A stretch of 31,350 nt of DNA from positions 1-31,350 of IMG/VR virus record IMGVR_UViG_3300013126_000145. One strand, given 5' to 3'. The position numbers and the translations under genes were made by a program. Position 1 is the first letter of the stretch. Every line of letters starts with the position of its first letter. The DNA is from a virus. Below, piece after piece: positions 1-9,220 of the stretch. The notes under the pieces were generated by a model that ran no database searches, was not told the origin of the DNA, and saw nothing but the letters and a program-made list of their open reading frames with translations.

Positions 1-474
1 ATTAGATAAAGTATCTGTAGTATTTGTACCTACTAAAGTTGTTGTAGTTGTTGGTAGTGTAATGGTACCTGTATTAGTAATAGAACCAATTACAGGTGCT
101 GTAAGCGTTTTATTTGTAAGTGTCTGAGTTGCTGTAGTAGTTACAATGGTAGCACCACCAACAGTGCTATTAGCAGCTAGACTCGCTACACCTGATGTAC
201 TCAATGTTGTAAATGCTCCGGTACTTGGAGTTGTAGCTCCTATTGTACCATTAATATTTATATTATACTTTGTTGAGCTATCTACCCAAGTACTCCCATT
301 ATATTTTTCCCATCGGAATGATGCAGAGTTCCAACGAATAGAATTTGTTGGTATATTTGTAACAGTTGTTACAGCAGGGTCTAGATTAAATGCTAGGTCG
401 TTTAACCTAGCATTTAAATCATCAATAACTACACTATATGTACTACCTATAGTGGGTGAAGCATGATTTGCCAT
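1..474 (-). CDS. tail fibre protein, N-terminal part (runs off the window)
   Basis: Reading leftward from the ATG at 472-474, an open frame continues to base 1 without a stop, giving about 157 residues. A good Shine-Dalgarno (AAGGAAA) lies just upstream, in the 9-bp gap after the stop of the K/I/J-like gene. The product begins MANHASPTIGSTY and is rich in Thr, Asn and Ser. It contains TLTNKTLTAP and TGTITLPTTTTTLVG, phrases that are very common in phage tail-fibre and collar-fibre shafts. A likely role is a trimeric side or distal fibre attached to the tail tip and used in host recognition. The placement directly downstream of the J-like gene matches lambdoid phages, where fibre genes follow J. 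The receptor-binding C-terminus lies outside the window. The rightward frame 146-466 is only its shadow. Confidence 0.85.
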   Translation of the reverse strand, partial: MANHASPTIGSTYSVVIDDLNARLNDLAFNLDPAVTTVTNIPTNSIRWNSASFRWEKYNGSTWVDSSTKYNININGTIGATTPSTGAFTTLSTSGVASLAANSTVGGATIVTTTATQTLTNKTLTAPVIGSITNTGTITLPTTTTTLVGTNTTDTLSN

Positions 475-483
475 TTAATTTCC

Positions 484-3400
484 TTAATACCCGCGAAGGC
501 TCCAAGATACATTAGATGTAGCTGCATTTCCCAGATGGTCAAATACATATAGCCGCATCGAATTAGGGTAAAATAATAAATTTCCAGAGGTATTTGCTGT
601 TGTCAGTAGTATTGTAAAAGTATTTGCATTTGGTACGGTATTAACTGTGTATACTCCGCTTGGTGCACTACCTGAAGTCATTGATGCTCTTATATTCATT
701 CCAGCATATATGTTATGACTAGTATAGCTTACAGTACATACATTACCACTTATAGAATATGTAGCTTCTCTAATGTAATCAGAAAAATCATACACTGCAT
801 ATAAGGGAGTAGTACCAGATGGGGCTACTAGTAGTGAAACAACGTCAATTATCTCTTTATTAAAGTTAACAATAGTACCAGAGGTACCGACAGCAGCATT
901 ACCACTGTCTGTTACCTGTTTTGCGTCTAATCTAATAGATGATGCATTTAATTGAAGTAAGTCACCTACTACAGATTGGGTAACTTCAATACGTACTTTA
1001 ATATATCTAAAGTTCGAGACAAATATCTGAGTTCCTACATAGGCAGTATAGCTTACACCATCTAGGGATGTAGATATAGTTGTTACTATACTTGGAGTAC
1101 CTGAAAGCATAGTAGAGCTAAGATTTGCTGTAATCTGACTACTACCTAAAACTGATCCATAATCAAAAATTTGCTCGTAATATCCAGAAGTTATACCAGG
1201 CTGTATATATATCGGATATCCAGCAGTTACCTGTGCTTGTGGACCTGCCCAACTATGCGAAGTAAAGTGCTGAGAAAATGTCTCGGTATTATTTACTGGA
1301 AGTATTAAAGATGCGCCGTCACTAGATGTTTTTGCATTACTATTTGTACTAGTTGTATAGTCAAGAAAGTATTCTGCATTAAATATAAAGTCAGGTGGCT
1401 GTGATATTTTACTTACTAGTGGCACAGACGGCGCCGATTCCCTACCATCTGTATCTACAGATACTAACCAATACGTGTAGTCTCCGCCTTGAAGTTCACT
1501 TATAGTTGTAAATGTACCAGACTTTGCACCAATTAAATCTGCTGTATCAAAATTTGCACCCTTTTTAAGTACTATATTAGATATAGGCAAGGTAGTTGGA
1601 GCAGGTAAGTCCCAGTAAATTAATACATTATTGTCAATAACCTGTGCACGTATATTAGTTGGTGGATTTGGTAAATACTTATCAACAAGCAGTTCTGCTT
1701 GTGAAGATTTAATACCTAACATATCTACGGTTTGAACTCTAAATGGTAGAGTACCTATCCAATTAGCTGGAAGTGTAATTGAGGTAGCTTTAGTATAGAT
1801 AGTATTGCCATTAAATGTAACAATATATCCGTCTAATCCAAATGTAGTAGTAACAGCGCTCCAGGATACTGTAATAGTAGCACTACCTGTATCTGTACTA
1901 AAAACCACTGGCTCTGTTATGACAGGCGCTATAGGTCTATATACAGTATATGCTACAGTAGTATATCCTGTAGAGTAAGTATTACTACTATCTATACTCT
2001 TTAAATATAAGGATATAGTTTTTGGAAATGTATCGCCATCACTTACCAAAGGTCTAAGATCTAGAGTATATTGTGAAGATGAGCCTCTCCATAAAAAGCC
2101 ACTAGAACCCCATCCAGTAGTACTGGTACGGAGTTCATAACCAGTTACCGGTAGGCTTGTTATAACTGTATCCGGCCAATCTAAAAATAATCCTGTTGTA
2201 TATGTGCTCGCTACAATATTTGAAGGGGTATTTGGCTTTTGTTTAGTAACAGTAAATACTAAAGGATCAGAATATGTATCTAACTCATCTACTGCTATAA
2301 TAGTTACTGTTGCATCGCCTTCCCATGTAACCCCAAGTTCCCAATCAGTAGTAAGTCTATCTACTTCAATAGTATTATTATACGGAATTGTATAATTAAT
2401 AGATACTTTATAGTACTTAATAGGTAACTGAAATGTATCAGGTACAGAAGAATATGCTCCTGACTCCCATGTAAGTCTAACAGTATTTCCAGTAGAGCCT
2501 CCTGCAAATATATAACCTGTTAAGAGTTTTACTGGTGTTGGTGGCTTTATAATTGTGTATGAAACATTTATAGGTGTGGAGTATCCTAAATCTGTATCAA
2601 AAGCATATAGATCGTAAGATTTATATCCACTAGTTTTTTCAAAAATAGTAGCATTTTCTACATTACCCTTCCATACACCGTTTCCAGGTAATTCACCTGT
2701 ATTTGTAATCTCATACCCAGCTATATTAAGACTTGTTACGCCAGGAGCATCCCATGATATTGATATAGCATTACTAGCATAAGATGTCTGAACATTTGAT
2801 GGAGGCAACGGGTTTAACTTATTTAATTGAATATTAGTTGAGGATGTGCTTGCGTTTCCTAGTATATCTACGGCTTTCACTGAAATATTAGCGATACCTT
2901 CCCAATCTACTGGAATATACACTTTGTTGGCAAATATATCTATAGAGTATATTGAACTATTTGGCTTAACTACAGTTACAGTATAGTAACTTAATTTAAA
3001 ATAAATATTTATGGGCGTATCCCACTGAATGAATGCCTGCGCAGTACTACTTATTGTATCTACAAATATAGCACTCACATTAGTAGGAACAGACGATGCC
3101 TGTACAGTGTGTTGAAATGAAATAGCCGCACCGTATACATTATTAGTATCATATGCAGCAATATACCAAGTATTAACCCCTAGTACGAATGATGTTAAAA
3201 TTACTTCTGTAAGGGACCCTTTCCATACTGCCCCCGCTGAGCCAAAACCACTACTTGTAGTACGAATTTCGTATCCAGCAATAGGTAATCCATTTATACT
3301 CTGAGTAACTGGTTCCCATGTTGTACGTAATGCTGTACTCGAATAGGTAACCGATACTGTACCAACTACATTAGGAATATTTCTTTGTAAAACATATGTA

Positions 3401-6400
3401 CTACTTAAATTACTAATAATTCCAAACCGGTCTACGCTTTGAACTGAAATATCGCACGAGCCTATCCAGTCTATATTAGTTGTAATATGTTTTGTTGTAC
3501 TAATCAAAGTAGTATCAGTATATCCTACTGGTTTATCTAGTGAAATAATGTAGTGATCTATATCAAATGTACCAGGAGTTGCATCCCAGGTAATATCCAA
3601 CTGACTTGTACCTGCAGTACTTAAGTAAGTACCTTGTATATTAATAGGAGCTCCTGGAGCAGTTAAATTAATCTCATGAATTAAAGCTGTCTGATTGTAT
3701 GTATTACTAGTATCGAAGCATTTTATATAGTAGGTTGAATTTAGTTGAATATCTGATACTAAATAGGATGTGGCTAAACCTCTCCATATAAATGAACCAG
3801 TATTTGTACCCCACCCATCATCAGAGGACCTAACCTCAAAACCGCCTATAGCTAGACTAGTAATAGCTGGGGCAATCCAAGATAGTAATACGTTAGTTTT
3901 GCTTATATCATGAGATGACAGTAATATGTCATTAGGCCTATATTTAGATATATTACCTGTAAAGTTTGTGGAACTACTACGCTCTAGTATGTCTACAGTG
4001 GTAATAGAAATATCAGCTGTGCCTAACCAATCCGCTTGAAAAAGTATTGAGCCAGTATAATTATCTACGACTATAGGAGCGAATCCAGGTTTACTAAAAG
4101 TAACTCTATAATATTTTATAAGTATATCTGTACTTACTGCTGCATCCCAAGTAAACTCAACAAAAGCACCGAAGTTAGTACTGCTAAAATTACTAGATGT
4201 TAAACTAGTAATTTTATCTGGTAGAGCTCTACTTATAGTAGTACTTACTGAATTAGTGCTATACCTTTTTCCAGTATCTATAGCACGTATATATAGTGTT
4301 TGTGATACATCTGTAGAAATTACATCAAATAAAGTATTTTTACCTTTATATAAATATCCAGTATCTGTACCCCAATCCATATCAACACTACGAATCTCAT
4401 ACCCAAAAGTATCTAGTTCTTTATTGCTATCCCATGACAAAGTAGCAATACCTGTAGCCGGATTTAAACTATGAGTAAAGTTATACACATCTGCTGGTGG
4501 TGTTGTTTTACCTACTATATTATGTGTAGTTGCGCTTGACCATGGGCCGAGACGACCATCTAGTCCAACATACCTACTTTTTATTGAATATGTATTTCCC
4601 TCAAGTACATCTGAAAATGTAACCGAGGATATACTTATTGGAACTGTTTTTACTGTACTATAGAAATCTTCTGTATCTGCTTCTAATTTTATAGCGCACT
4701 CAATAAATTTCACATTGTATGGTAGACCAGACTGATTAGTAAAATTTATTTGAAGATTTGTTGATAAAACTCCTGGGCCTACTAAAGTTAGTACCGATTC
4801 GTCACTAATAACTGTTGAAATTATTGGTGATAATACCGTACTCTGATCTAATATTTCCCTAGGTTTTGTAATATTAGACGCATATGGAGGTATTACAAAG
4901 TTATTGCTTATATAGTCTACAGTGTATATTTCTGGAGAATAATCGTTTAAAGTAAGTTTAGCAGAATTATTGCTAAGAGGCTCAATACTCAGTACAACTA
5001 AATCATGGTCTTGCTGTGTTGAAGTACCTATTAATACTAAATCATCATCTATAGCCTCTGTATTGGTGAAAGGAGTCTCTGTAACTATATATGTATAATA
5101 ACCATCAGCTAGCAAGGCCTCACCTGTTATAGGTATGGAGGCATTATCTGCAAAAACTAGTGGAACACTAACTGTTGAGCTTGTTGTAGATAATATAACT
5201 GCTTGTGTAATTGCGCCAACTAAGTCACCACCAACAATATTAAAAGAAATATTATCGTCTATTTGGAACGGATGTTCACCAATATCTATAGTTAAAATAT
5301 TATTCAATACAGATGCGCTATTTATTGTAAATATTGATTTAATATTTGAAACTTTTGATGTTCCCTGAACTGATCTTATGCGAATTATATAAGAATTGGC
5401 TTGTTCTAGTAAAATTGCATTATCAATAATAAATTTTGTATCACTTAATTTTGAGCTAATTCTTCCATATCCAGCCCCCCACATAGGTATATCGTGAGTA
5501 ATTTTAACTCGATCACCTCTGTTACATACTATATATTCTATATCGGTGTTTAGTGTATATACTTCTGGACGCAATACGGCTTGCGCCATATGCCAACGCA
5601 ACATTCTTTGTGCCTGAAGGGGGTCTGTTATTCCGGGCAGCGAAATAGTTTCAAAAATACTTGAGTTTGTTACATCTTTGCCACTATTATATACTATTAA
5701 CTCTTCTACATCATAGTTTTTTAACTCATTATTAATATTTACCTTTAAACCATCAGGTAATTTTGTAAGTTTCTTTGTAGATTCAAATCCCCAGCTATTA
5801 CTAGGTGTAAAACATTGTACAATATCTGTCCTAGGCCTATCAATATTTACTGTCCATTTACCATCTACCATTGCTGGACTAGCCATACCTGCTGCAGCTA
5901 TATCTCTTAAAGTATCTAAAACGCTTGTCGAACTACTTATAACCGCATTATAGGTTAATTTATTATCTTGGCAAAAATTTGACCAATCTTCTAGTGCAGG
6001 TATATTTATTTTTTGAGCAGCATTAGTAATCCTAAATGCATTACCCGGATGTTCCAGCACATATCTAAATAGGTGCGCAGGATTATTAGTTGTTGCATAT
6101 ACCCAAGTTTGTGTCGCTCTACTATATGCTAAACATATTGATGATACTAACCCGTTAATACCCTCTATATTACCGTTTAACTGATTTGAGGCTTTAATTT
6201 TTATAGCGGTTCTTGCAACCTTAACATTAGGTGGTAAAGATATTGCTGGTCTAAGTGTATATCCTGTAAATGTTTGTAAAGTTACTTCATGTAAATCCTG
6301 AATACCAGACGAAGGTTCGGCTAAATCACTATTAAGTCTACGTACCCTAATTTGGTATGTACCTGTACCATTACCTGTTAAATCGGTAGGTGTACCTATA

Positions 6401-8337
6401 TACTCAGTATGAGTAAACGCATCTTTCTTTGCTACATAGTTTACTAATCCAAGACTTATAATAGTACTGTTTTTAGAGATAGATCCTGCTGATACTACAA
6501 CTTGAGTAATATATGAATCTGCCCACCCCTCTTCACCTCCAATATACCTACTAATTGTTCTGGTAGCTGTACTTAGATTCAGTCCAGTGTAGGTAAATCC
6601 TGTAGTACCATGATTTGTAGTTATATTGTATACAGTACTTACACCATATATGCATATATAACCTAATTCTATATCTCCAGGGTTTAAATTTGGAAATCTT
6701 AGGGTACCACTTACAATTAGATTAGTTGGAGCTACACTGTATGGGTCCTTACATATACCACCTGATCTAAGACTAATTATACCGGCCGTATTTATAACTA
6801 CTCTATGCCACTGGTAACCATAATTAGTAGTAACATAACCACTATCCCCCCACCACTCAGATGTATAGTATACAGCAGAAGGTAAGTCTAGCCTTGCTTC
6901 TGTAAATAGTCTAGAATTAGGATCTTTCCAGTCCTCTAAAGGAGTACCACCTGCATCTAGTGACCTAACCTGTAATTCTAGTTGACATTCTTTAGCTTGG
7001 TTTGTTCCGGCAGCACTTCCCATCGTTATTATTCTTCGTAACCCTCTAGGAAAGTAAAAGTTTACTGCTAACCTAGTGATTCCTTGCTCTAATAGTGTAG
7101 ACTCTGTCCAAGGATTCCCATCTGTAGGATTATTAGTTAGAGTAATGCCTATAGCATTCTGTTTAACATCATTACAATATATTGAGTTAAAATTCCGTAA
7201 CCCAGCATAATCATCTAATCCAATATCATCTCCAAGAGTTTCATACTGGACAGGTGCTCCAAACTGGTTTTCGTACTGGTCAATACTCGTATCCCCTATA
7301 CGTATATCAGATACACGTACCGGACCAATACCCCAGCAGAGCATCATATTGTAGTAGCTATCTCTTTCACTGGACTCTACAAAGCCACTGGCCGCTAATG
7401 GAGGAGTAATTCGTGTGGTGCCAAGTACTACTGGAATTGGTTGATATAATGCTGCTCGATTTGACCTAGCCTGCATTAAATTTAATGCCTCAGTAGCACC
7501 AGGGTCTTGCATATTATTCTGTAATGGTTTAACAGGGAATATTGCATTTAACAACATTCCACCAACTAATTGAATACCGGCAGCTAAGACCCATCCGGCG
7601 GTACCCATAGTAGCAACAGTAACGGCTGTCCCAGTTGCGTAAGACATTAGACTTGCAGCCATTTGAGGAGCATATATAGCTATTACTACAAATGCTACCA
7701 TTTTAAAAGCATCTTCGCCGGGAATAACTCGATACTCAATAATATCATTTACATGAATGATGGTATTGTAATTCTTTTGAGTTATTGGTGTACTATTTAA
7801 AAGTACAGTTACTCTATTGTATAATACTTCACGATCACCAGAGAAGTATTTAGCTTTTATACTATCAATAAGTTGTCCTATTGTAGTGCCTTCCTCAATG
7901 GGTAGCGTTATTCTAGTAGTAGATAAGGCTTCTGGCAAAACGGTTAGGTATGCAAAGTTACTGGCAGAATACTTATAGTATCCTACAATTCTTGAGCGCC
8001 AGTTAATGCTATTTAAAGATTCTACGACTGTGCCGCTTTTTCTACGAGTATGTATAAACTTATCGTTGCCTATATATACTCCTATATGTGTAGGCTCTCC
8101 TACAATTCTAAATAAAATAGAGTCACCAACTTTAAGCTCAGTTACTTGCTCCCATCCTTCAATATGAGCAGAAATAGCTTCACTTACAGTTGTGGTATTA
8201 TGATATTCCTCAGCAAAGCTAGGTAGATCAATATTAAATTCATTCTTATAAATAAGGCGCACTAATCCCCAGCAATCAACGCCAGCGATATCTCTACCTT
8301 TTTCTTTATAAGGAATACCAATATACTTTGAAAACAT
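484..8337 (-). CDS. giant tail-tip protein: NlpC/P60 peptidase + lambda I-like + lambda J-like with Fn3 repeats
   Basis: A 2617-residue product that appears to join three proteins which are separate in lambda (K, I, J). Residues 1-125 look like an NlpC/P60 cysteine peptidase: Cys22 in GVDCWGLV and His84 in THIGVYIG are the expected catalytic pair, suited to cutting murein during DNA entry. Residues 128-207 resemble the small ubiquitin-like domain of gpI, followed by a Gly/Ala-rich hydrophobic stretch (about 213-267) as in gpI. From about 290 on, the RAALYQPIPVVLGTTRITPP region and what follows resemble the tip attachment protein J, which forms the central fibre and recognises the receptor. 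Residues about 1280-2300 hold tandem fibronectin type III-like units with GYEIR...WG...WKG signatures. The C-terminal 270 residues are a distal domain I do not recognise. It follows the L-like gene by 3 bp and is probably translationally coupled. The fusion is inferred from one uninterrupted frame. Confidence 0.9.
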   Translation of the reverse strand: MFSKYIGIPYKEKGRDIAGVDCWGLVRLIYKNEFNIDLPSFAEEYHNTTTVSEAISAHIEGWEQVTELKVGDSILFRIVGEPTHIGVYIGNDKFIHTRRKSGTVVESLNSINWRSRIVGYYKYSASNFAYLTVLPEALSTTRITLPIEEGTTIGQLIDSIKAKYFSGDREVLYNRVTVLLNSTPITQKNYNTIIHVNDIIEYRVIPGEDAFKMVAFVVIAIYAPQMAASLMSYATGTAVTVATMGTAGWVLAAGIQLVGGMLLNAIFPVKPLQNNMQDPGATEALNLMQARSNRAALYQPIPVVLGTTRITPPLAASGFVESSERDSYYNMMLCWGIGPVRVSDIRIGDTSIDQYENQFGAPVQYETLGDDIGLDDYAGLRNFNSIYCNDVKQNAIGITLTNNPTDGNPWTESTLLEQGITRLAVNFYFPRGLRRIITMGSAAGTNQAKECQLELQVRSLDAGGTPLEDWKDPNSRLFTEARLDLPSAVYYTSEWWGDSGYVTTNYGYQWHRVVINTAGIISLRSGGICKDPYSVAPTNLIVSGTLRFPNLNPGDIELGYICIYGVSTVYNITTNHGTTGFTYTGLNLSTATRTISRYIGGEEGWADSYITQVVVSAGSISKNSTIISLGLVNYVAKKDAFTHTEYIGTPTDLTGNGTGTYQIRVRRLNSDLAEPSSGIQDLHEVTLQTFTGYTLRPAISLPPNVKVARTAIKIKASNQLNGNIEGINGLVSSICLAYSRATQTWVYATTNNPAHLFRYVLEHPGNAFRITNAAQKINIPALEDWSNFCQDNKLTYNAVISSSTSVLDTLRDIAAAGMASPAMVDGKWTVNIDRPRTDIVQCFTPSNSWGFESTKKLTKLPDGLKVNINNELKNYDVEELIVYNSGKDVTNSSIFETISLPGITDPLQAQRMLRWHMAQAVLRPEVYTLNTDIEYIVCNRGDRVKITHDIPMWGAGYGRISSKLSDTKFIIDNAILLEQANSYIIRIRSVQGTSKVSNIKSIFTINSASVLNNILTIDIGEHPFQIDDNISFNIVGGDLVGAITQAVILSTTSSTVSVPLVFADNASIPITGEALLADGYYTYIVTETPFTNTEAIDDDLVLIGTSTQQDHDLVVLSIEPLSNNSAKLTLNDYSPEIYTVDYISNNFVIPPYASNITKPREILDQSTVLSPIISTVISDESVLTLVGPGVLSTNLQINFTNQSGLPYNVKFIECAIKLEADTEDFYSTVKTVPISISSVTFSDVLEGNTYSIKSRYVGLDGRLGPWSSATTHNIVGKTTPPADVYNFTHSLNPATGIATLSWDSNKELDTFGYEIRSVDMDWGTDTGYLYKGKNTLFDVISTDVSQTLYIRAIDTGKRYSTNSVSTTISRALPDKITSLTSSNFSSTNFGAFVEFTWDAAVSTDILIKYYRVTFSKPGFAPIVVDNYTGSILFQADWLGTADISITTVDILERSSSTNFTGNISKYRPNDILLSSHDISKTNVLLSWIAPAITSLAIGGFEVRSSDDGWGTNTGSFIWRGLATSYLVSDIQLNSTYYIKCFDTSNTYNQTALIHEINLTAPGAPINIQGTYLSTAGTSQLDITWDATPGTFDIDHYIISLDKPVGYTDTTLISTTKHITTNIDWIGSCDISVQSVDRFGIISNLSSTYVLQRNIPNVVGTVSVTYSSTALRTTWEPVTQSINGLPIAGYEIRTTSSGFGSAGAVWKGSLTEVILTSFVLGVNTWYIAAYDTNNVYGAAISFQHTVQASSVPTNVSAIFVDTISSTAQAFIQWDTPINIYFKLSYYTVTVVKPNSSIYSIDIFANKVYIPVDWEGIANISVKAVDILGNASTSSTNIQLNKLNPLPPSNVQTSYASNAISISWDAPGVTSLNIAGYEITNTGELPGNGVWKGNVENATIFEKTSGYKSYDLYAFDTDLGYSTPINVSYTIIKPPTPVKLLTGYIFAGGSTGNTVRLTWESGAYSSVPDTFQLPIKYYKVSINYTIPYNNTIEVDRLTTDWELGVTWEGDATVTIIAVDELDTYSDPLVFTVTKQKPNTPSNIVASTYTTGLFLDWPDTVITSLPVTGYELRTSTTGWGSSGFLWRGSSSQYTLDLRPLVSDGDTFPKTISLYLKSIDSSNTYSTGYTTVAYTVYRPIAPVITEPVVFSTDTGSATITVSWSAVTTTFGLDGYIVTFNGNTIYTKATSITLPANWIGTLPFRVQTVDMLGIKSSQAELLVDKYLPNPPTNIRAQVIDNNVLIYWDLPAPTTLPISNIVLKKGANFDTADLIGAKSGTFTTISELQGGDYTYWLVSVDTDGRESAPSVPLVSKISQPPDFIFNAEYFLDYTTSTNSNAKTSSDGASLILPVNNTETFSQHFTSHSWAGPQAQVTAGYPIYIQPGITSGYYEQIFDYGSVLGSSQITANLSSTMLSGTPSIVTTISTSLDGVSYTAYVGTQIFVSNFRYIKVRIEVTQSVVGDLLQLNASSIRLDAKQVTDSGNAAVGTSGTIVNFNKEIIDVVSLLVAPSGTTPLYAVYDFSDYIREATYSISGNVCTVSYTSHNIYAGMNIRASMTSGSAPSGVYTVNTVPNANTFTILLTTANTSGNLLFYPNSMRLYVFDHLGNAATSNVSWSLRGY

Positions 8338-8340
8338 AAT

Positions 8341-8859
8341 TTAAAACAATCCAGGAAATATAGCCGGGGTAAAATAGTAACACGGAAACGGTTCTCTAGA
8401 ATAATCAATCATATCTAGTGAGAAGGTTACTGCGCTCTCATTATACGTAATACCTGTTATATAGAAGTCCGAAAAGTACGCTTCTACAATATCTGGCGTA
8501 CTTTTTAAAACTAATTCTAATAGTATTTTTGGAGGGGCCCCTAAATTACGAATAAGCGGGGTAATATACCTAGTAACATCGTTCAGGACAATACTGCATC
8601 TAGGGGCGGAATTGTCCTCTTCGGATGGCAATGTTATTGACATAGGCATAAATATAAAGTCATCAGACCTGCTAGTTACACCATACAATATATCTTCACT
8701 AGTTTCACTAAGTCTTTTTGTAAAATTATCTGCAACTCGTAATGTTGGCAGACTTGTTACTGGATCATATAAAGTTATTAGTGAAATAAATGTATCGTCG
8801 CTATTAGTACTAAAAACTGCCCGTATTGCTTCCGGGCTTAAGCTTGTTAATCTACTCAT
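8341..8859 (-). CDS. DUF1833-type tail-tip protein (position of lambda gpL)
   Basis: A 172-residue protein starting MSRLTSLSPEAIRAVFST and ending FTPAIFPGLF. This beginning and end, with MPMSITLPSEEDN and PKILLELVL in the middle, are what I know of the DUF1833 family of phage proteins found between the gpM-like protein and the K/I/J genes in siphophages. It probably belongs to the baseplate hub region of the tail tip. The iron-sulphur cysteine cluster of lambda gpL is not visible: there are only two cysteines, in APRCSIV and PFPCYYF. It overlaps the upstream M-like gene by 4 bp and lies 3 bp before the K/I/J fusion, so all three should be translated together. Confidence 0.85.
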   Translation of the reverse strand: MSRLTSLSPEAIRAVFSTNSDDTFISLITLYDPVTSLPTLRVADNFTKRLSETSEDILYGVTSRSDDFIFMPMSITLPSEEDNSAPRCSIVLNDVTRYITPLIRNLGAPPKILLELVLKSTPDIVEAYFSDFYITGITYNESAVTFSLDMIDYSREPFPCYYFTPAIFPGLF

Positions 8860-9218
8860 ATTAATACTTCAATGCTTAGTTTAACACTATAAAACCCAGG
8901 CGCAATATGCTCAATGTAATACATAGAGTTCTCTGATGGTACTAACCGTACTTCGCTAACTACCCCTGTCCGTGGATGTAAGAAGCCAAAACGAGAGCTA
9001 CATTTTATTGTATCGTATACAAAGGTTTCTAATGTAGCTACTTGTTCTGTAGTCATAATAAATGTTAGCTGCAGTACATTTGGCAATTTAAACCGTAATC
9101 GCTGCTTTGCAATACCGGAATCCATTGGTGTTCTAATTACCTTACTATTACTAGCTTCGGAAAACCCCTTTTGTGGTGATTGTGGCAACGCTGGAGGCCA
9201 TACATAACTATAAGACAC
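8856..9218 (-). CDS. minor tail protein, gpM-like
   Basis: A 120-residue protein with a GTG start at 9216-9218, chosen because a strong AAGGAG lies about 7 bases upstream and the first residues (MSYSYVWPPALPQ) fit the family. The WPP(S/A)LPQ opening, IRTPMDSGIAKQRLRF, and a Phe-rich end with HPRTG followed by a short beta-rich tail are typical of the small minor tail proteins encoded right after the tape measure gene, in the position of lambda gpM. It probably helps to form the tail-tip hub on which the tube is built. It starts 2 bp after the tape measure stop and overlaps the DUF1833 gene by 4 bp. Confidence 0.85.
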   Translation of the reverse strand: MSYSYVWPPALPQSPQKGFSEASNSKVIRTPMDSGIAKQRLRFKLPNVLQLTFIMTTEQVATLETFVYDTIKCSSRFGFLHPRTGVVSEVRLVPSENSMYYIEHIAPGFYSVKLSIEVLI

Positions 9219-9220
9219 TA

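Noticed and set aside
146-466. Rightward 106-residue open frame at the left edge
   Set aside because: Antisense shadow of the tail fibre gene, whose frame has typical fibre sequence and a good ribosome site.
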